Shown: positions 12,304 through 24,541, numbered from the stretch's first letter. The stretch: 64,000 nt of DNA from Artemisia argyi (GCA_030686995.1 CM060708.1:184962126-185026125), one strand, 5' to 3'. The notes: generated by a model from the sequence alone, not told the origin. Program-made: numbers and translations.

Positions 12304-13231
12304 TGTAACCGCCCATAATTTTCATCAATATCATTTCCACTACAATACCTATATCAGGTATTTTCACATGTAAAGTTTTGCTTTTATTTCATACTCATTG
12401 CATGCATGACTCTCTAGACCTGCTCACGTATCCACCTATGCCCAACACCAATATGTTTACATTATGTAGACACCCCAGTATGTCAAGTTTAGATTCTAAA
12501 CATCATTTCACTAAGTATTCTATCACTCTAGTATACTATATGTATCACAAACCCTAATTGAGCCCTATGTGTTTATGGTTATTTATAAAACCTTAATTTC
12601 TTATCCAAACTAGTTTGAAAGTATTCAAGGCTTATGTATAGGTTACCTTAGCAACTTTAGGATATATTAGTCCCCCCTAAACCCTAGTAAAACTCCTTAG
12701 AGCTTAGGTACAAGTCCTTTAAGCACAAAACCCTAATTAGGTCATTGAAGCCCCGAAACTAAGTCAAAACCTTCTTGACTCTTTAGTACAAGCTACCACC
12801 ACCTAGGAAATGATCCCTAAACCTTAATCCTAGTCACTAACGACTCTTAGGACCCTAATCTAAGTACTAATCCCTAATCTAAAACCCTAAGCCTAAACTT
12901 AACCCTAAACCTAGATTAAGCCTAAAAGTAAGACTAAACTAGCACCTAAAGATACCACACTAGCAGCTTATACACATCCTTATCACCCTAAGAAAGCACC
13001 CTAGCACCTCCATAGTAGCTTACAAGTATCTTATGCACCCTACTTGCAAGCTACTTGTCATTTTAGGCTATTTTACACCACAAACACCCTACCACCGCCT
13101 CCTAGCCCTCCCGTAGCCTCCCTTAGTCACCCCTATCCTTCCTTAGTCCCCCCGCTCCTGTCCATATCCACCACAACACGTTAACTTGTCAATTACTCCA
13201 AGTTTACTTAGCCTAAAGGGCTAACGAGCCC

Positions 13232-13239
13232 TATAAATA
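13232..13239 (+). promoter_or_regulatory. TATA box of element I LTR
   Basis: TATAAATA within CCCTATAAATAGGCG, followed by CT-rich sequence, the usual look of a plant Pol II core promoter. The element is truncated, so any transcript would read into B and then remnant sequence. Confidence 0.55.
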
Positions 13240-14109
13240 GGCGTATACCCCTTTCATTACAAAATCACCCTAGCTCACTTCTCTACCTCAAATACTCTGG
13301 TCCTAGCAGTAGTATAAGGTCCCTAGTAAGCCTTGGAGTCGAGAACACTAAGCCTAGAACCCTTGTCGAAGTAGAAACTAGTCGAGAAAACCCTAAATGC
13401 CCCTAGTACCCTCATTAAGCCCACTTTAGATCATGTAAGCTTCTAAACTAGTTCCATAAGCTTTACCTTTGTCCTAGAATAGTTATTAGATGCCTTAGAT
13501 CCCATAGGAACCCTTGCCTAAGCCTTGATCCTTAAAACTTGCACGTTTTCATTTATAAACTCTAATTTTGCATTTACGTGATATTTTGCTCATAAGCTCT
13601 TATCATAAGCTATAAGCTGGTATGAATACTTAATTAAGCTAATATTATTTATTCATAACCTTAGAAAGCTCCTTGTTTCATAAAAATATAGATTGCATGG
13701 TTTTAGGACTAGTTTTGCAAAGTTTTCCATGCATAGGGGTATATATTGTAACTTTTTGAAACTATTAGGTCTAAGGGCTGTTTTTGCCATTTCTTGGAAG
13801 ATATAAGTATAAGGACCTATTATGTGAAGTTTTAGAGTCTAGGGATTAATATATAAATAGTTATTAACATTAAGGACTAGTTTCGTAAAAGTTTATAAAC
13901 TAAGGGTAAATAGTGTCAACCTATAAACTTAAAGGTTTAAATGAAGTATTCACCTAATAAATAAAATTACTATCCTTTTTATATAATGTATCACAATAGT
14001 AGGGAGCTTCATGTGAGGGGTTTCATATGGGTATTCGTTTTGACGAGTTTGCTGGGTTTACGAATTAAAGTGCCCTGGCTCCTCAAACGTTTACAACAAT
14101 ATGACCTCT

Positions 14110-15516
14110 TGATGCGTGGGAATCGCAACAGGCTTTACCTCTTGAGAGATCTCGAGAAGCTTACAACCCCCACCAGGCAGTGTACCTGATCGTTGTAGTA
14201 TAGTATAGTGACAAGTGCCGGGGGATTGATCGTTCAGCTTAGGAATAGTGTCGCTAGGATTAGAAAGTCTAAATACTAGTTCTAAAGGTGAGGGATGATT
14301 ATTTTTGTTTTTTTATATTTTTTAGAAAGCAATTAAAAATCTCGGGTTTGAAGGATTTGGGCGGAATTAGTTGCTAATCAACTAACCCAATACTAAGATG
14401 CAATCAAAATAAAATACTAGAAATGAAAATAAGCTAAATTACACTAAAGTTGTGAGCAGTAATTGGAGAAAATGTGTTTACTTAGATTTCACTACTCCCT
14501 AGAAATCTTTTACACGTTAATTACTTGTTATAATTGCATGGATGACGGATCGTATTCCTTAATATCATTCATGGGGTGGCACACATAACTCCCCAATTCT
14601 ATGAGCTCTTATCTCCTCCTACACCATGCCCATCACAACTATAGGGATTGTAAACAGTGGCTCATGCATTAAATACAACCAATAAAGACCTAGTGCGCCT
14701 CGGTTCATGTTTCTTAAGACGTTCAAGCATGTTACCAAGTGGAGATCTGCCAGTTTTCTTAAGCCTAACATATAAATCATTCATCCAAGACAAGAATAAA
14801 CAAGTAATCAACACATAATTAACATCTAGGTTTCATTAGATCTAAGCAAACACAAGATAGATCTAGCCTAGCATGATAGAATTAAGACAAGAACAAGATA
14901 TAGACAACCAAGACATAGACATATTGATTGAATTAAAGGAACACTTATCTTGATTAAACATGCAAGGTATCAAGGGTTTGGAACCCTTGAAAAACCTGTA
15001 AAGTTACACCAAAATCGTACTTAGGGTTTCTCCCAAAACTTCTCTCTTTAATGTGTGAAAATTAGAAAACTATATATAGAAAAATAGGTCTGACGGCGTC
15101 AAGACAAACATTGTGACGCCGTCACCTCGCCGCCAAAACTCTTCTCGGACTGCCTTGATCTACATTTGACGCCGTCAAGACCAAATCATTTCCAGGCCGT
15201 CATGACTTATTACTCTTGACGCCCTTCCTTCGTGACGCCGTCAAATCTGTACTGGGTCGTCATGGACTTCTGCTCTCGACGCCGTCATAGAAATACTCTT
15301 GACGCCGTCACCTACTGTTCCCAGCATGGAAAATTAAGACTTTGGCGTTTTCTTCACTTTTATGCTCCAAAAACGTCCGAATTGCTTCCTTTTCCAGATT
15401 TCACTCCCAAAGTACCTAAAATCACAAAAGGAACGATTTAGGGCAATATTTGATCAAATAAATTCAATTTCGGGCTTAAATGACCCCCTAAAAGTGGATC
15501 ATTTTTCGCCTCATCA
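14110..15516 (-). repeat. 3' LTR of element B
   Basis: Plus-strand sequence runs TGATGCGTGGG to GCCTCATCA. The TGACGSCGTCA array lies at 15091-15310, the TATA at about 15070-15077 and the leader hairpin at 14970-14990, all in minus orientation. Confidence 0.92.
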
Positions 15517-16129
15517 TATACCCTTACACTTGAGATTTGCTTGTCCTCAAGCAAATGCGCTTTTATTCTAGTCAAAATACAAGTTAGGGGTCATTTAACA
15601 CTAATATAAAAGTAATTACAACAAATAATCGTTCCACTAAAGACCAATAGACAAGCACGAAGGTCATACACTAGCACCTCACAAATAGTGTTTAGATACT
15701 CACATCTCTCGGGTGTAATAAAGTGTAAATTACAATATGGAAACGGAAGATATCTCTCACTACCTGTCATAGCAAAATAGATTACCATAGGCTTGGGAAA
15801 GGATCAAACCTCCACCACATGGCGTAAGCACCTAGGATAAACTATCAAAGAGGTCTTTTAAAGGGTTGTAACGTTAGGTGTAGGGATATGAAATACACGG
15901 TTTTGTTGGATAAAGGAAGTTTTACTGGTGGCGAGTTAACAATCTTAGTCAATTACATGTACAATATGGCATTGCTAAGCCAAGACTAGACTCGACTTAA
16001 GCTAATAAATGAAAAATAACAAAAACATAAAATGAACATAGAATAAAAAGGGATGGTAGTCCGTATGTTTTTTTCTCTTTTTTCTTTTTCTATTTTTTTT
16101 TTCTTTTTCTTGATTTTTTTTATCGAAAT

Positions 16130-16131
<2 letters not shown>

Positions 16132-16173
<42 letters not shown>
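16132..16173 (-). repeat. Homopolymer T run (A run on element strand)
   Basis: 42 T in a row within a longer pyrimidine-rich tract. The equivalent place in C is an A run (34303-34342) and in A a mixed A/G tract (416-482). Lysine-only open frames here are artefacts of the run. Confidence 0.9.
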
Positions 16174-16175
<2 letters not shown>

Positions 16176-17516
16176 ATACACTCTTACCCTACCATCCAAA
16201 ATAATACATCATAGGAAATGAACATTTCCCTTACACTTGAATCTTTACATATGGGGGTAATACTTGGAGCACTTTTAAGATTAACGTACATATGGGGGTA
16301 ATAAATGATGTTCTTCCCCATTACTCCATAAAATAAGTACTTACCCATGAGTCCCAATCGTCCCAAAACAATATGAACAAGGATATGACTCGACTTAGCA
16401 ACCATGTAATCAATTAGAAAGTTAACTTAGGGTTTAACAAATAACAATAATGCACTAAAAATGAGCGCATACACGGAAGGCTAAGGCGATTTGGGTGTAC
16501 ATTTAATTGGGGTGTAACAAATTCTTCCTTTAAGTAAAATGCTTAAAGTTAGAAACGAAAAGATAGGCTCGGAGGGGTGTACTAGGGGTTTCGTGTACTA
16601 AAAATGAGTACAACGCTAAGGGTGTGGGAAAAATTAGTTGACTTAACTAGCCAAGTAATATGACTTAAATGGTCAAGTAATCATAATACGGGTTTAACAC
16701 AAGCATGATCCTAATGCCTCTTATCATGTAGTAAATCCTACTACACGAATGTAGTCTCACTAGCGGTCTCGGGATGCATCACTAACGCAAGTTCTAGAAT
16801 CTAAATGCTACCGGTACACTCATAAGCACTAATAGTAAATGCTTTTCCTATCAAATCTAAAGGCGAACCTCACATATTTGGGTGGAAAATTTTTCTGAAT
16901 ATACGGTTATGTGCTAGTCATACAATCTCCTATCCATGAGACGCTTGCTATGGCTAAAGTTTCACTCCTAAATGTTGTAAAAAAAATTTAAATTTGGCGC
17001 TAAAATTACACTAACAAGTATTTCTCATAGTTTTATTACACATCTACCATTAAACAAAACAAACTCAAGCGAAAGTGCATATGTAAGGTATCATCTTTTT
17101 ACCCTCCCCTTACACTTAAGATGAACATTGTCCCCAATGTTCAAGTAAAGAATGTAAAAGTGAAATAAGTAAAAAGAATGAAATCAAATACTCCCCTGAT
17201 TCGCTCGGTATGGATAATAAGGTGGCAAGGTTAAATCTTCCTCCAAGAAAATGAACAATCAAAGCTTCCCTTCCAGAATGTAAATCATCTTCTTGTCATA
17301 TATAACCTGTAAAACCTGATAAAATAGACAAGACAACCTCGCGTAAAATCAGCGGCATTCTATATAAGTTACTAAATCCTAGAAAACAAGATAAGATATA
17401 ATGCTTGTGGAATGAAGTTTGCAGATCTCCTGGAGATTATAAAACTTAATAATTCACAAAAACCATAAGACTCCATTAGAAAAACAAAACTGGTAAAATT
17501 TCCAGATTTTAACTCC

Positions 17517-17573
17517 TGACGCCGTCAAGAGTAAACTCCTGACGCCGTCAAGAGTAAACTCCTGACGCCGTCA
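17517..17573 (-). repeat. Three tandem TGACGCCGTCA units, internal
   Basis: TGACGCCGTCA at 17517, 17540 and 17563, about 23 bp apart, separated by AGAGTAAACTCC. This is the same palindrome as in the LTR promoter but in the 3' non-coding internal region. C keeps one full copy (TGACGGCGTCA at 32888) and one damaged copy at the matching place. Confidence 0.85.
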
Positions 17574-18012
17574 GAATTGACCTGCAAAAATCCTTATGTT
17601 AAGTTTCCGGAAAATTTCTGGAAAAACTTGGTCCTACTTCCTGGAAAATCCTGCAAAACTTCATTATGACTCAATACAAGCATTTGACTCTAACAAATAC
17701 AAATACACATGTTCATTTAATATTGTGGAGAATCATGATCGGTTTGTTTCTTAAAAACATATTTGGGGTTTCCCCTTACACTTATCTTTTGCAAAAATAC
17801 CTTTAGGTTTAGTTAAGACTAAGCCAAAACAACAAAGTAAAGTATTTCCACTATTTAGTTTAGAAACATGATCAACCAACAATAAAAATTAAGCATGCAT
17901 ACGGAAGCAAATAACAATCAAACAAATAAAATCACACAAAACATGGGTTGCCTCCCAAGAAGCGCTTTTCTTTATTTACGAGTCTTGTAGCTAGACTCAA
18001 GGTCATGGGTTA

Positions 18013-19014
18013 CTACGTGATTTCATCATTGGTTCCACTCTCTGATTGTAGATATTCCTTGTAGAAACCAATCACCTTTTTCTCAACCGCCCCCATAATC
18101 ATTTGGGCAAATTCTTTATCGACTTTATACCTTGGTCCAAGGGCCAAGCAATCTTTGTAATAAAGACTCTTTTTTTCCCAAACATAATCCATGCCCTTTT
18201 TCTTATCCTCCTCATTAGTATCCTCAAAAGCACTAACGTTGTCCTTATCAAAACGGGATATAAATCGAAATTCTTTCATCCTATTAGGCATCCTATAAGT
18301 GATACCATCGGTGTTATTTGCAAATCGGATTGTTCCTTCTATCTCATCATATTCCAACTTAGACTCTTCAACAAATGGTTTGCCAAACACAACATTAGCC
18401 AATCGACAATCAATAACATTAGCAAGATCCTCCACAATCATAAAGTCGGTGACAAAAGTGAAATTACCAACAAAAACATGTAAACCTTTAACTCTCCCGA
18501 CAAAGTTACAAACTCCACCGGGGTATTTGGAATCCCTTCTAGGTTCAAGTCTTGTTTTCACTATATCATTATAAACAGTTGAGGACATAATGTTGATTGG
18601 AGATTTAAAGTCAATGTAAGCATTGCTAATGTGCCTATATCCAATCATACATGGTATCTTAGCATTCTTAGGATCGCCTCTCTTGATTTTAGGTTCAATT
18701 ATGGTGAAAGGAGATCGCGGGTTATCAATAAGATTATTATAATATGAAATCTCCTCCTTAGTGGGGTATAGATTAAAATAGTCATTAAGCTTCGGATCTA
18801 TTTCACCCTCTTCAAGTCCCTCAATAACATTCACAAAGTCATTAGGCCCTAGGTCCTCATTTGAATACAAGGCGGTCGCTAGGTCACTAAATGCATGTTC
18901 GAGCTCAACCTTGATCAAACTATTAAGCTCCCTAAGTTCCCTAATCTTACTCTCAATTTGTTCACGTAACAAAGCCACTTCTCTAGGGGAAAGGGGTGGA
19001 TTCGCGTTTTCCAT
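18013..19014 (-). CDS. Pseudoprotease-like protein of element B, 333 aa
   Basis: Intact open frame ending in codons for E-I-T and TAG. I start it at the ATG at 19014 (MENANPP), because that ATG aligns with the gag start of element C in an otherwise shared leader. An in-frame ATG at 19035 would add seven residues. Residues about 10-45 look like a charged coiled coil. Residues about 120-245 resemble a retropepsin fold: a CMIGY strand, AYIDFKSPINIM where active enzymes have D-[S/T]-G, a FVGNFTFVTDFMIVED strand and VVFGKPFV in place of the second hydrophobic-glycine motif. Against C's protease (ADLGSSLNLI) the catalytic glycine position is lysine, so proteolysis is unlikely. From memory such proteins are common in Anthemideae annotations and mislabelled as kinase- or lectin-like. 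Role unknown. Confidence 0.75.
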   Translation of the reverse strand: MENANPPLSPREVALLREQIESKIRELRELNSLIKVELEHAFSDLATALYSNEDLGPNDFVNVIEGLEEGEIDPKLNDYFNLYPTKEEISYYNNLIDNPRSPFTIIEPKIKRGDPKNAKIPCMIGYRHISNAYIDFKSPINIMSSTVYNDIVKTRLEPRRDSKYPGGVCNFVGRVKGLHVFVGNFTFVTDFMIVEDLANVIDCRLANVVFGKPFVEESKLEYDEIEGTIRFANNTDGITYRMPNRMKEFRFISRFDKDNVSAFEDTNEEDKKKGMDYVWEKKSLYYKDCLALGPRYKVDKEFAQMIMGAVEKKVIGFYKEYLQSESGTNDEIT

Positions 19015-19171
19015 AATGGTCAATGGAATAGTCAATGAATTTGATTTACTAACAAAGGCACAAAGAAATAGATAGACTAAAGAGAACCTAAAAATAAAAA
19101 TAAAATCTTACTAGAAAGGAATCTAGCAAGTAGACCTAATAAAAAGAAATTCTAACCTAGACAATAACTAT

Positions 19172-19189
19172 TCCCCGGCAACAGCGCCA
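19172..19189 (-). other. Primer binding site, tRNA-Asp type
   Basis: On the minus strand TGGCGCTGTTGCCGGGGA, six bases inside the 5' LTR. It is complementary to a plant tRNA-Asp 3' end apart from one or two positions, as in Athila-type Ty3/gypsy elements. Confidence 0.85.
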
Positions 19190-19195
19190 AAAACT

Positions 19196-20601
19196 TGATG
19201 CGTGGGAATCGCAACAGGCTTTACCTCTCGAGGGATCTCGAGAAGCTGACAACCCCCACCAGGCAATGTACCTGATCGTTGTAGTATAGTATAGTGACAA
19301 GTACCGGGGGATTGATCGTTCAGCTTAGGAATAGTGTTGCTAGGATTAGAAAGTCTAAATACTAGTTCTAAAGGTGAGGGATGATTATTTTTGTGTTTTT
19401 ATATTTTTTAGAAAGCAATTAAAATCTCGGGTTTGAAGGATTTGGGCGGAATTAGTTGCTAATCAACTAACCCAATACTAAGATGCAATCAAAATAAAAT
19501 ACTAGAAATGAAAATAAGCTAAATTACACTAAAGTTGTGAGCAGTAATTGGAGAAAATGTGTTTACTTAGATTTCACTACTCCCTTGACATCTTTTACAC
19601 GTTAATTACTTGTTATAATTGCATGGATGACGGATCGTATTCCTTAATATCATTCATGGGGTGGCACACATAACTCCCCAATTCTAAGAGCTCTTATCTC
19701 CTCCTACACCATGCCCATCACAACTATAGGGATTGTAAACAGTGGCTCATGCATTAAATACAACCAATAAAGACCTAGTGCGCCTCGGTTCATGTTTCTT
19801 AAGACGTTCAAGCATGTTACCAAGTGGAGATCTGCCAGTTTTCTTAAGCCTAACATATAAATCATTCATCCAAGACAAGAATAAACAAGTAATCAACACA
19901 TAATTAACATCTAGGTTTCATTAGATCTAAGCAAACACAAGATAGATCTAGCCTAGCATGATAGAATTAAGACAAGAACAAGATATAGACAACCAACACA
20001 TAGACATATTGATTGAATTAAAGGAACACTTATCTTGATTAAACATGCAAGGTATCAAGGGTTTGGAACCCTTGAAAAACCTGTAAAGTTACACCAAAAT
20101 CGTACTTAGGGTTTCTCCCAAAACTTCTCTCTTTAATGTGTGAAAATTAGAAAACTATATATAGAAAAATAGGTCTGACGGCGTCAAGACAAACATTGTG
20201 ACGCCGTCACCTCGCCGCCAAAACTCTTCTCGGACTGCCTTGATCTACATTTGACGCCGTCAAGACCAAATCATTTCCAGGCCGTCATGACTTATTACTC
20301 TTGACGCCCTTCCTTCGTGACGCCGTCAAATCTGTACTGGGTCGTCATGGACTTCTGCTCTTGAAGCCGTCAGAGAAATACTCTTGACGCCGTCACCTAC
20401 TGTTCCCAGCATGGAAAATTAAGACTTTGGCGTTTTCTTCACTTTTATGCTCCAAAAACGTCCGAATTGCTTCCTTTTCCAGATTTCACTCCCAAAGTAC
20501 CTAAAATCACAAAAGGAACGATTTAGGGCAATATTTGATCAAATAAATTCAATTTCGGGCTTAAATGACCCCCTAAAAGTGGATCATTTTTCGCCTCATC
20601 A
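19196..20601 (-). repeat. 5' LTR of element B
   Basis: Same termini as 14110-15516. It would drive transcription leftward through the gene at 18013-19014. Confidence 0.92.
20156..20396 (-). promoter_or_regulatory. Element B promoter: TATA box and TGACGSCGTCA array
   Basis: TATATATA at 20156-20163, with palindromes upstream on the minus strand: TGACGGCGTCA at 20176, TGACGCCGTCA around 20200, 20250, 20320 and 20385, and several half sites. One copy has decayed to TGAAGCCGTCA-like sequence at about 20363. Confidence 0.6.
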
Positions 20602-20853
20602 CCTCTGAATTATGATAGCCCAAACGGTGATACGTTATATTTAAATCTAGTACTTAATAACATAACACAATACTAGGGTGCTTCATGTGAAGGGTTTCAT
20701 ACCTCTGAATTATGATGGCCCGAACGGTGTAATATTATATCTAGACCTAATAACAACATAACACAATACTAGGGAGCTACATGTGAGGGGTTTCATACCT
20801 CTGGATTATGATGGCCCGAATGGTGTTATGTTATATCTAAATCTAGAAACCCT
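20602..20853 (+). repeat. 98-bp tandem repeat in element I LTR
   Basis: Units start CCTCTGAATTATGATGGCCC at 20602, 20702 and 20798 (last one partial) and include ACACAATACTAGGG...CATGTGAGGGGTTTCATA. A further fragment of the unit lies left of B at about 13987-14030, so B landed inside or next to this array. Confidence 0.8.
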
Positions 20854-21824
20854 AAGAATAATTACTTAAGAAACCTAAATGAGATACCTAGGACTTGACA
20901 TACAAACACACACCAAACACTACCCCCAGGATACGCGAGTAAGCAGTCTAATCTCAGAGTCACTTTTTACATCAATCAGATTTCCCTAAAGCCCAGGTGA
21001 GTTTTCATAGCCTCACTTTTAAATACTTTATAAACCCTGTAAGGGGGATACATGCTTCAAACCGAATACAAGTCTTTTTCTTTGGTTATTGCACAAGTGT
21101 TACTTTCTGCCACCATTACATAACTAAAATTCATGAACCATAATCACTTACGAGTGAACGCGAATATAGTTGATAGATCTATTGGAGTTTGACTACTCCC
21201 GTTGGTTTACCCCATCCGGGTACCAATAAGTACTATATTTGAAAACACCCTTTAGGTTTAACTTTGGCAAGTTAACCTTATCACCATCCCGTCATGGTTT
21301 GGTCTGCAGTGCCCCATGACCTGGACATGTTAACGTGCGATTTCATGATCTTAGTGCAATAACACTTTCTCCTCAGTATTGTACCGATCATACAATATTG
21401 ACACAAACTATTTAAATACGGTTTCTACCTACTTTACATGGGTGTAAAACAACGTAGCCCATGGTTTATTAAACTTGTATTCAACTATTTTCAACTAAAA
21501 CCTATTAATATCACTCAACCTTTGGGTTGACTCTTTAAGCATGTATCCTAGGTAATTGAAAAACTTATGGCACGGAGTGGCACTGGACTTGGAGGACTTT
21601 TAAACCGGTTATCATTCAAACACAACATTTCACCTAGACTTTGGGACCTCTCCTTTAGTAAAAGTATATCTTTTACTATAAAAACTCTGATATTTTAATA
21701 AATGATAACTCATTTTCTAAAAACGTCTCTTTTTGAGTCATTTTCTATTACTGTGACTTTTATACCATGAAGTAATACCCCAGAACTAATATCTGCTGCG
21801 GTCTGTAAAAATGAGGGTGTTACA

Positions 21825-23308
21825 TATTGGCATCAGAGCCTCAGTTGTAGAGAACAAGGTCAAAACCTAAACTACAACTACTTTTCCTAAGCCCAAGAAA
21901 GTCCTCAGTGCCACTGCCTTTCCCCGAAACACTATGTGAAAAAGGTTAGCCTAAGTAGATATCCCATAACTGCTATTTTTATAAGTTAACTTAGGTTATT
22001 TTCCACCGGGTTGTTATATAGTCATGTCTACTTCCTCTATCCTACTATCGTCCCATCCAGTTTACATGCGGAGAATGCTCTTCCCTCTCCAAATGTTCTG
22101 GATTATACCCCGAAACATCTCCCCTATTTCTTAGGTAGATTCTAGGAATAGTATAGATTCACTAGCCTCTCTAAGTTTCTCGCATTTTCCCGATAATCCA
22201 TCTTATGCTTAAAAGCATCACGTATTCCCCCACTAGCTCTTATCACTCTACCCACTATTTTGCCTTTACCCCCAATACTACTCTTACCAACATTTGATCC
22301 CCAAGGATTCTATATTCCTGAAGGATCAATGTTACTTGGGAAACCCACACATCTTTTATCGCACTTACCTAGTAATGAGCCTAGTCTATTTAGGAAGCGA
22401 TCATATACTTTAGCACTCCTATCCTTTTTAAATAACCTTCCTACCTCATCTTGTAAATTTGAGGTTGGAGGAGATACCCTTAGGACACACTTAGAACACT
22501 AGGAAGATTAGGTTGAGAATATCCTGAATAGTTTAGGTAAACTCTCTATTGACCTTATTGGGAGAATAGAAAAAGGTCAAAGTGATAGCTAAGTAGTAAC
22601 CCAATAGGATTTCTACCTTAGAAAAGATAATCGATGATAATCAGGTTCTTCATCGATTAGATATAGAAAGCCTTCCCAACCCCAAACCCTAAGGAACCAC
22701 TAATTAGTAGACCTTATCGCCTATACCTTTAGTTTAGAATTTCATCCTAGGATATATAGTGGTACATGTTAGGTTTAGGATATATAAGATAGGTTACCTA
22801 TGATATAAGATAACTTATGACTTAGTTATACCTTGCCCTTCCCCTTATGCAAATCCCTAGTCACCATTTAGGATAGAAACACCATCACCTAATCCTTCCT
22901 TTTACTAGATTACCTTAAGACATTCCAAACCCTATTATAGCCCTAGAGATTAAGTTAACCACTAAGAAACCCAACAACTTGGATACTTATTATAGCCTAT
23001 CCCATTCTATTTCACAAGGTAATACTAAAGGATATGTATTACCTACGACCCTTAGGCATCCATGCTAGATAGTTCCGATACCTTAAACCTTAGAGAACCC
23101 TCCCATAGGAATACTAGCTTTTTAATTTTAAGCATTTTAAGGATAACCTAGGATGTCACCCTTTAGATACTTAGTAAGTGCTGATAAAGTGGACTCTGAG
23201 AAACAAATCCATTCCCTATATTCGTCCTTCCCCACAAAAATTCCTTTCCATATCCGGCAATTTGCCTAAAATCCCTATCCTTTCAAGTCCAATAAAGACA
23301 TATGGCAT
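21825..23308 (+). pseudogene. Decayed 5' internal part of element I
   Basis: Follows the primer binding site, where gag should lie, but no frame stays open beyond about 80 codons (22260-22502) and no gag, zinc-knuckle or pol motif is recognised. The element ends abruptly at 23308, where the F LTR begins. The remainder is either beyond F, G and H2 or deleted. Confidence 0.5.
21828..21840 (+). other. Primer binding site of element I, initiator-Met type
   Basis: TGGCATCAGAGCC, three bases after the LTR end GGGTGTTACA. It differs from the usual TGGTATCAGAGCC (complement of initiator tRNA-Met) by one T-to-C change. Confidence 0.7.
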
Positions 23309-24541
23309 TGATGTGTGCTTATTTACACATCCTTTTTAGGCCTTAAATCAGACCAAATACACCAAATACTAACAAAATATGCCAAGAGAATGTATGTTTT
23401 TGTATTTGTGTATGTGCAGGCACGAATATGTGAAAAATGGACAAAAACAAAGCCAAAATCGACAAAAACGAGCACGAGAATGGAAAAAGGTCAAAAGCCG
23501 GAGCCGGGGAAGCAAAATGATAAAAGAAAGCTCAAAATGATAAAAGAAGTACTTAAAGATTCAATAAGTTGCAAAATTAGTCCCTGATAAAGTTTGAAGA
23601 ATTTTACAACTTCAGTCCTCCAAGTTTCACATATTGTCAATTTTGGTCCCTCAAAGATAAATTTGAATAGTCAACAATTCAGGTCCTCCATGATTCAGAA
23701 AGTGACAACATAAACCCTTAAAAGATATTTTTGATGAAGAACAGAAATAGTCCCCATTGTTTGCATTAATACAAAATTTGTCCTTGTTTCATATGAATAC
23801 TACTCCGGATCCAATAATAATAAAAACATCACCCCACAAGTCCAATAAAATCCCTAAGCCAAACAAACACCAGCCCAACCCTTTGTTACTTAAACCTGAT
23901 CCAAACCAAACACCTTTTACCCATTTTCCACCTTACACCCGGTCAACCCTGCCTTTTACCCAGTCAACACCAATATTAATAAAACACCACACAATTAAAT
24001 AACCCCGCCCCCAAAACTTTACCCAAACCCAAGTCTGATGAACCCTAGTAACTGTTCATTCAAGTAAAATCTAAATTGACCACGATTAAGGGCTTTTTGG
24101 TACAATTGCTTGAGCTTCTAGAAGCCCTGACATGTCAGGGAATGTCATGTCAACAATCTGTGTGATGGGACAGTTGGCACGCAATCCAATGGACGAAATT
24201 CATGCGTGGAATCAAAGCTTAATCCAATGAATGAGATTGAAAGAAAGAAACACACTCCTGATGCTTCCAGAAGATATCTCTACCTCTCCTCTCAGCTATA
24301 AATAGCACCCCTCTTCACTTACTTGGAATCAGTAAATGTTAGGATTAGGAGTAGGTTAGTATAATAGATTTAGTGTAATTTTTAGCTTCAGCTTATTGTA
24401 ATTTTCTAAACTTTCAAGTTGTACTCATTTTCAGTATCAATGAAATTCTAGTTTTCATTTAAATTCCTTGTCATTTAAATTTTCAAGCAATTTATTGTTT
24501 TCAGAAAATGTTTTCAAGCTTTCATTTCATGTTATCATAAG
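23309..24541 (+). repeat. F left arm: AspLTR-2-like LTR piece
   Basis: Starts TGATGTGT with the pairing ACACATC 8 nt later, the same arrangement as D's LTR start. It shares the run of GTCCCT/GGTCC motifs (23580-23720) and a TATA box at 24297-24304 followed by a leader-like stretch. It is cut at 24541 by copia G (target duplication ATAAG) and continues at 53210. From 23834 on it is inverted-repeated at 53343-54135. Short frames here are not credible. Confidence 0.75.
24297..24304 (+). promoter_or_regulatory. TATA box of F LTR
   Basis: TATAAATA in CAGCTATAAATAGCACCCC. The inverted copy at about 53669-53676 keeps it, giving two divergently placed promoters that point at each other across the palindrome. 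Confidence 0.5.

Larger units (their letters stand above)
15517..18012 (-). other. 3' non-coding internal region of element B
   Basis: Nearly identical to 32448-34934 of C and, in part, 1-1035 of A. On the minus strand it contains four AAGTGTAAGGG-type purine motifs (plus-strand positions near 17774, 17107, 16229 and 15530). The one nearest the LTR is preceded by hairpin ATTTGCTTG-AGGA-CAAGCAAAT (15535-15556). The one near 17107 is preceded by GAACATTG-GGGA-CAATGTTC (17123-17142). There is also a T run (16132-16173) and a triple TGACGCCGTCA array (17517-17573). No gene is seen. Confidence 0.8.
14110..20601 (-). mobile_element. B: complete AspLTR-1 element carrying one pseudoprotease gene
   Basis: Two LTRs (14110-15516 and 19196-20601) differ at about 14-16 of 1406 positions by eye, roughly 1%. 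Flanking CCTCT at 14105-14109 and 20602-20606 is a perfect 5-bp target duplication. The primer binding site matches tRNA-Asp. The 3.7-kb internal region has a single intact gene (18013-19014) and a 2.5-kb 3' non-coding part. Reverse transcriptase, RNase H, integrase and a recognisable gag are all missing, so it needs proteins from other elements. It inserted into the LTR of element I. Confidence 0.92.
12304..21824 (+). repeat. 5' LTR of element I (Tekay-like), split by element B
   Basis: Starts TGTAACCGCCC and ends GGGTGTTACA directly before a primer-binding-site-like sequence. Removing B (14110-20601) and one CCTCT copy leaves about 3.03 kb. Its 3' half resembles the H1/H2 LTR: both have GGGGGATACATGCT...ACCGAA...ACAAGTCTTTT and a GGCA(A)GGCACGRAGTGG-like stretch near the end. 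I is thus a second, diverged Tekay-type family. It holds a TATA box at 13232-13239, GGACTAG/GGACCTA motifs around 13690-13880 and a 98-bp tandem repeat at 20602-20853. Confidence 0.75.

Noticed and set aside
12840..12930. Many CCCTAA/CCTAAA words, like plant telomere repeat.
   Set aside because: Irregular spacing and mixed words; not a tandem (CCCTAAA)n array. It is LTR sequence of element I.
16002..16199. Lysine-rich open frames.
   Set aside because: Produced by a T/A homopolymer in the 3' non-coding region of B.
18013..19014. Kinase- or lectin-like label that such proteins often carry in plant annotations.
   Set aside because: No kinase (HRD, DFG, glycine loop) or lectin motif; the region aligns in outline with the protease of element C.
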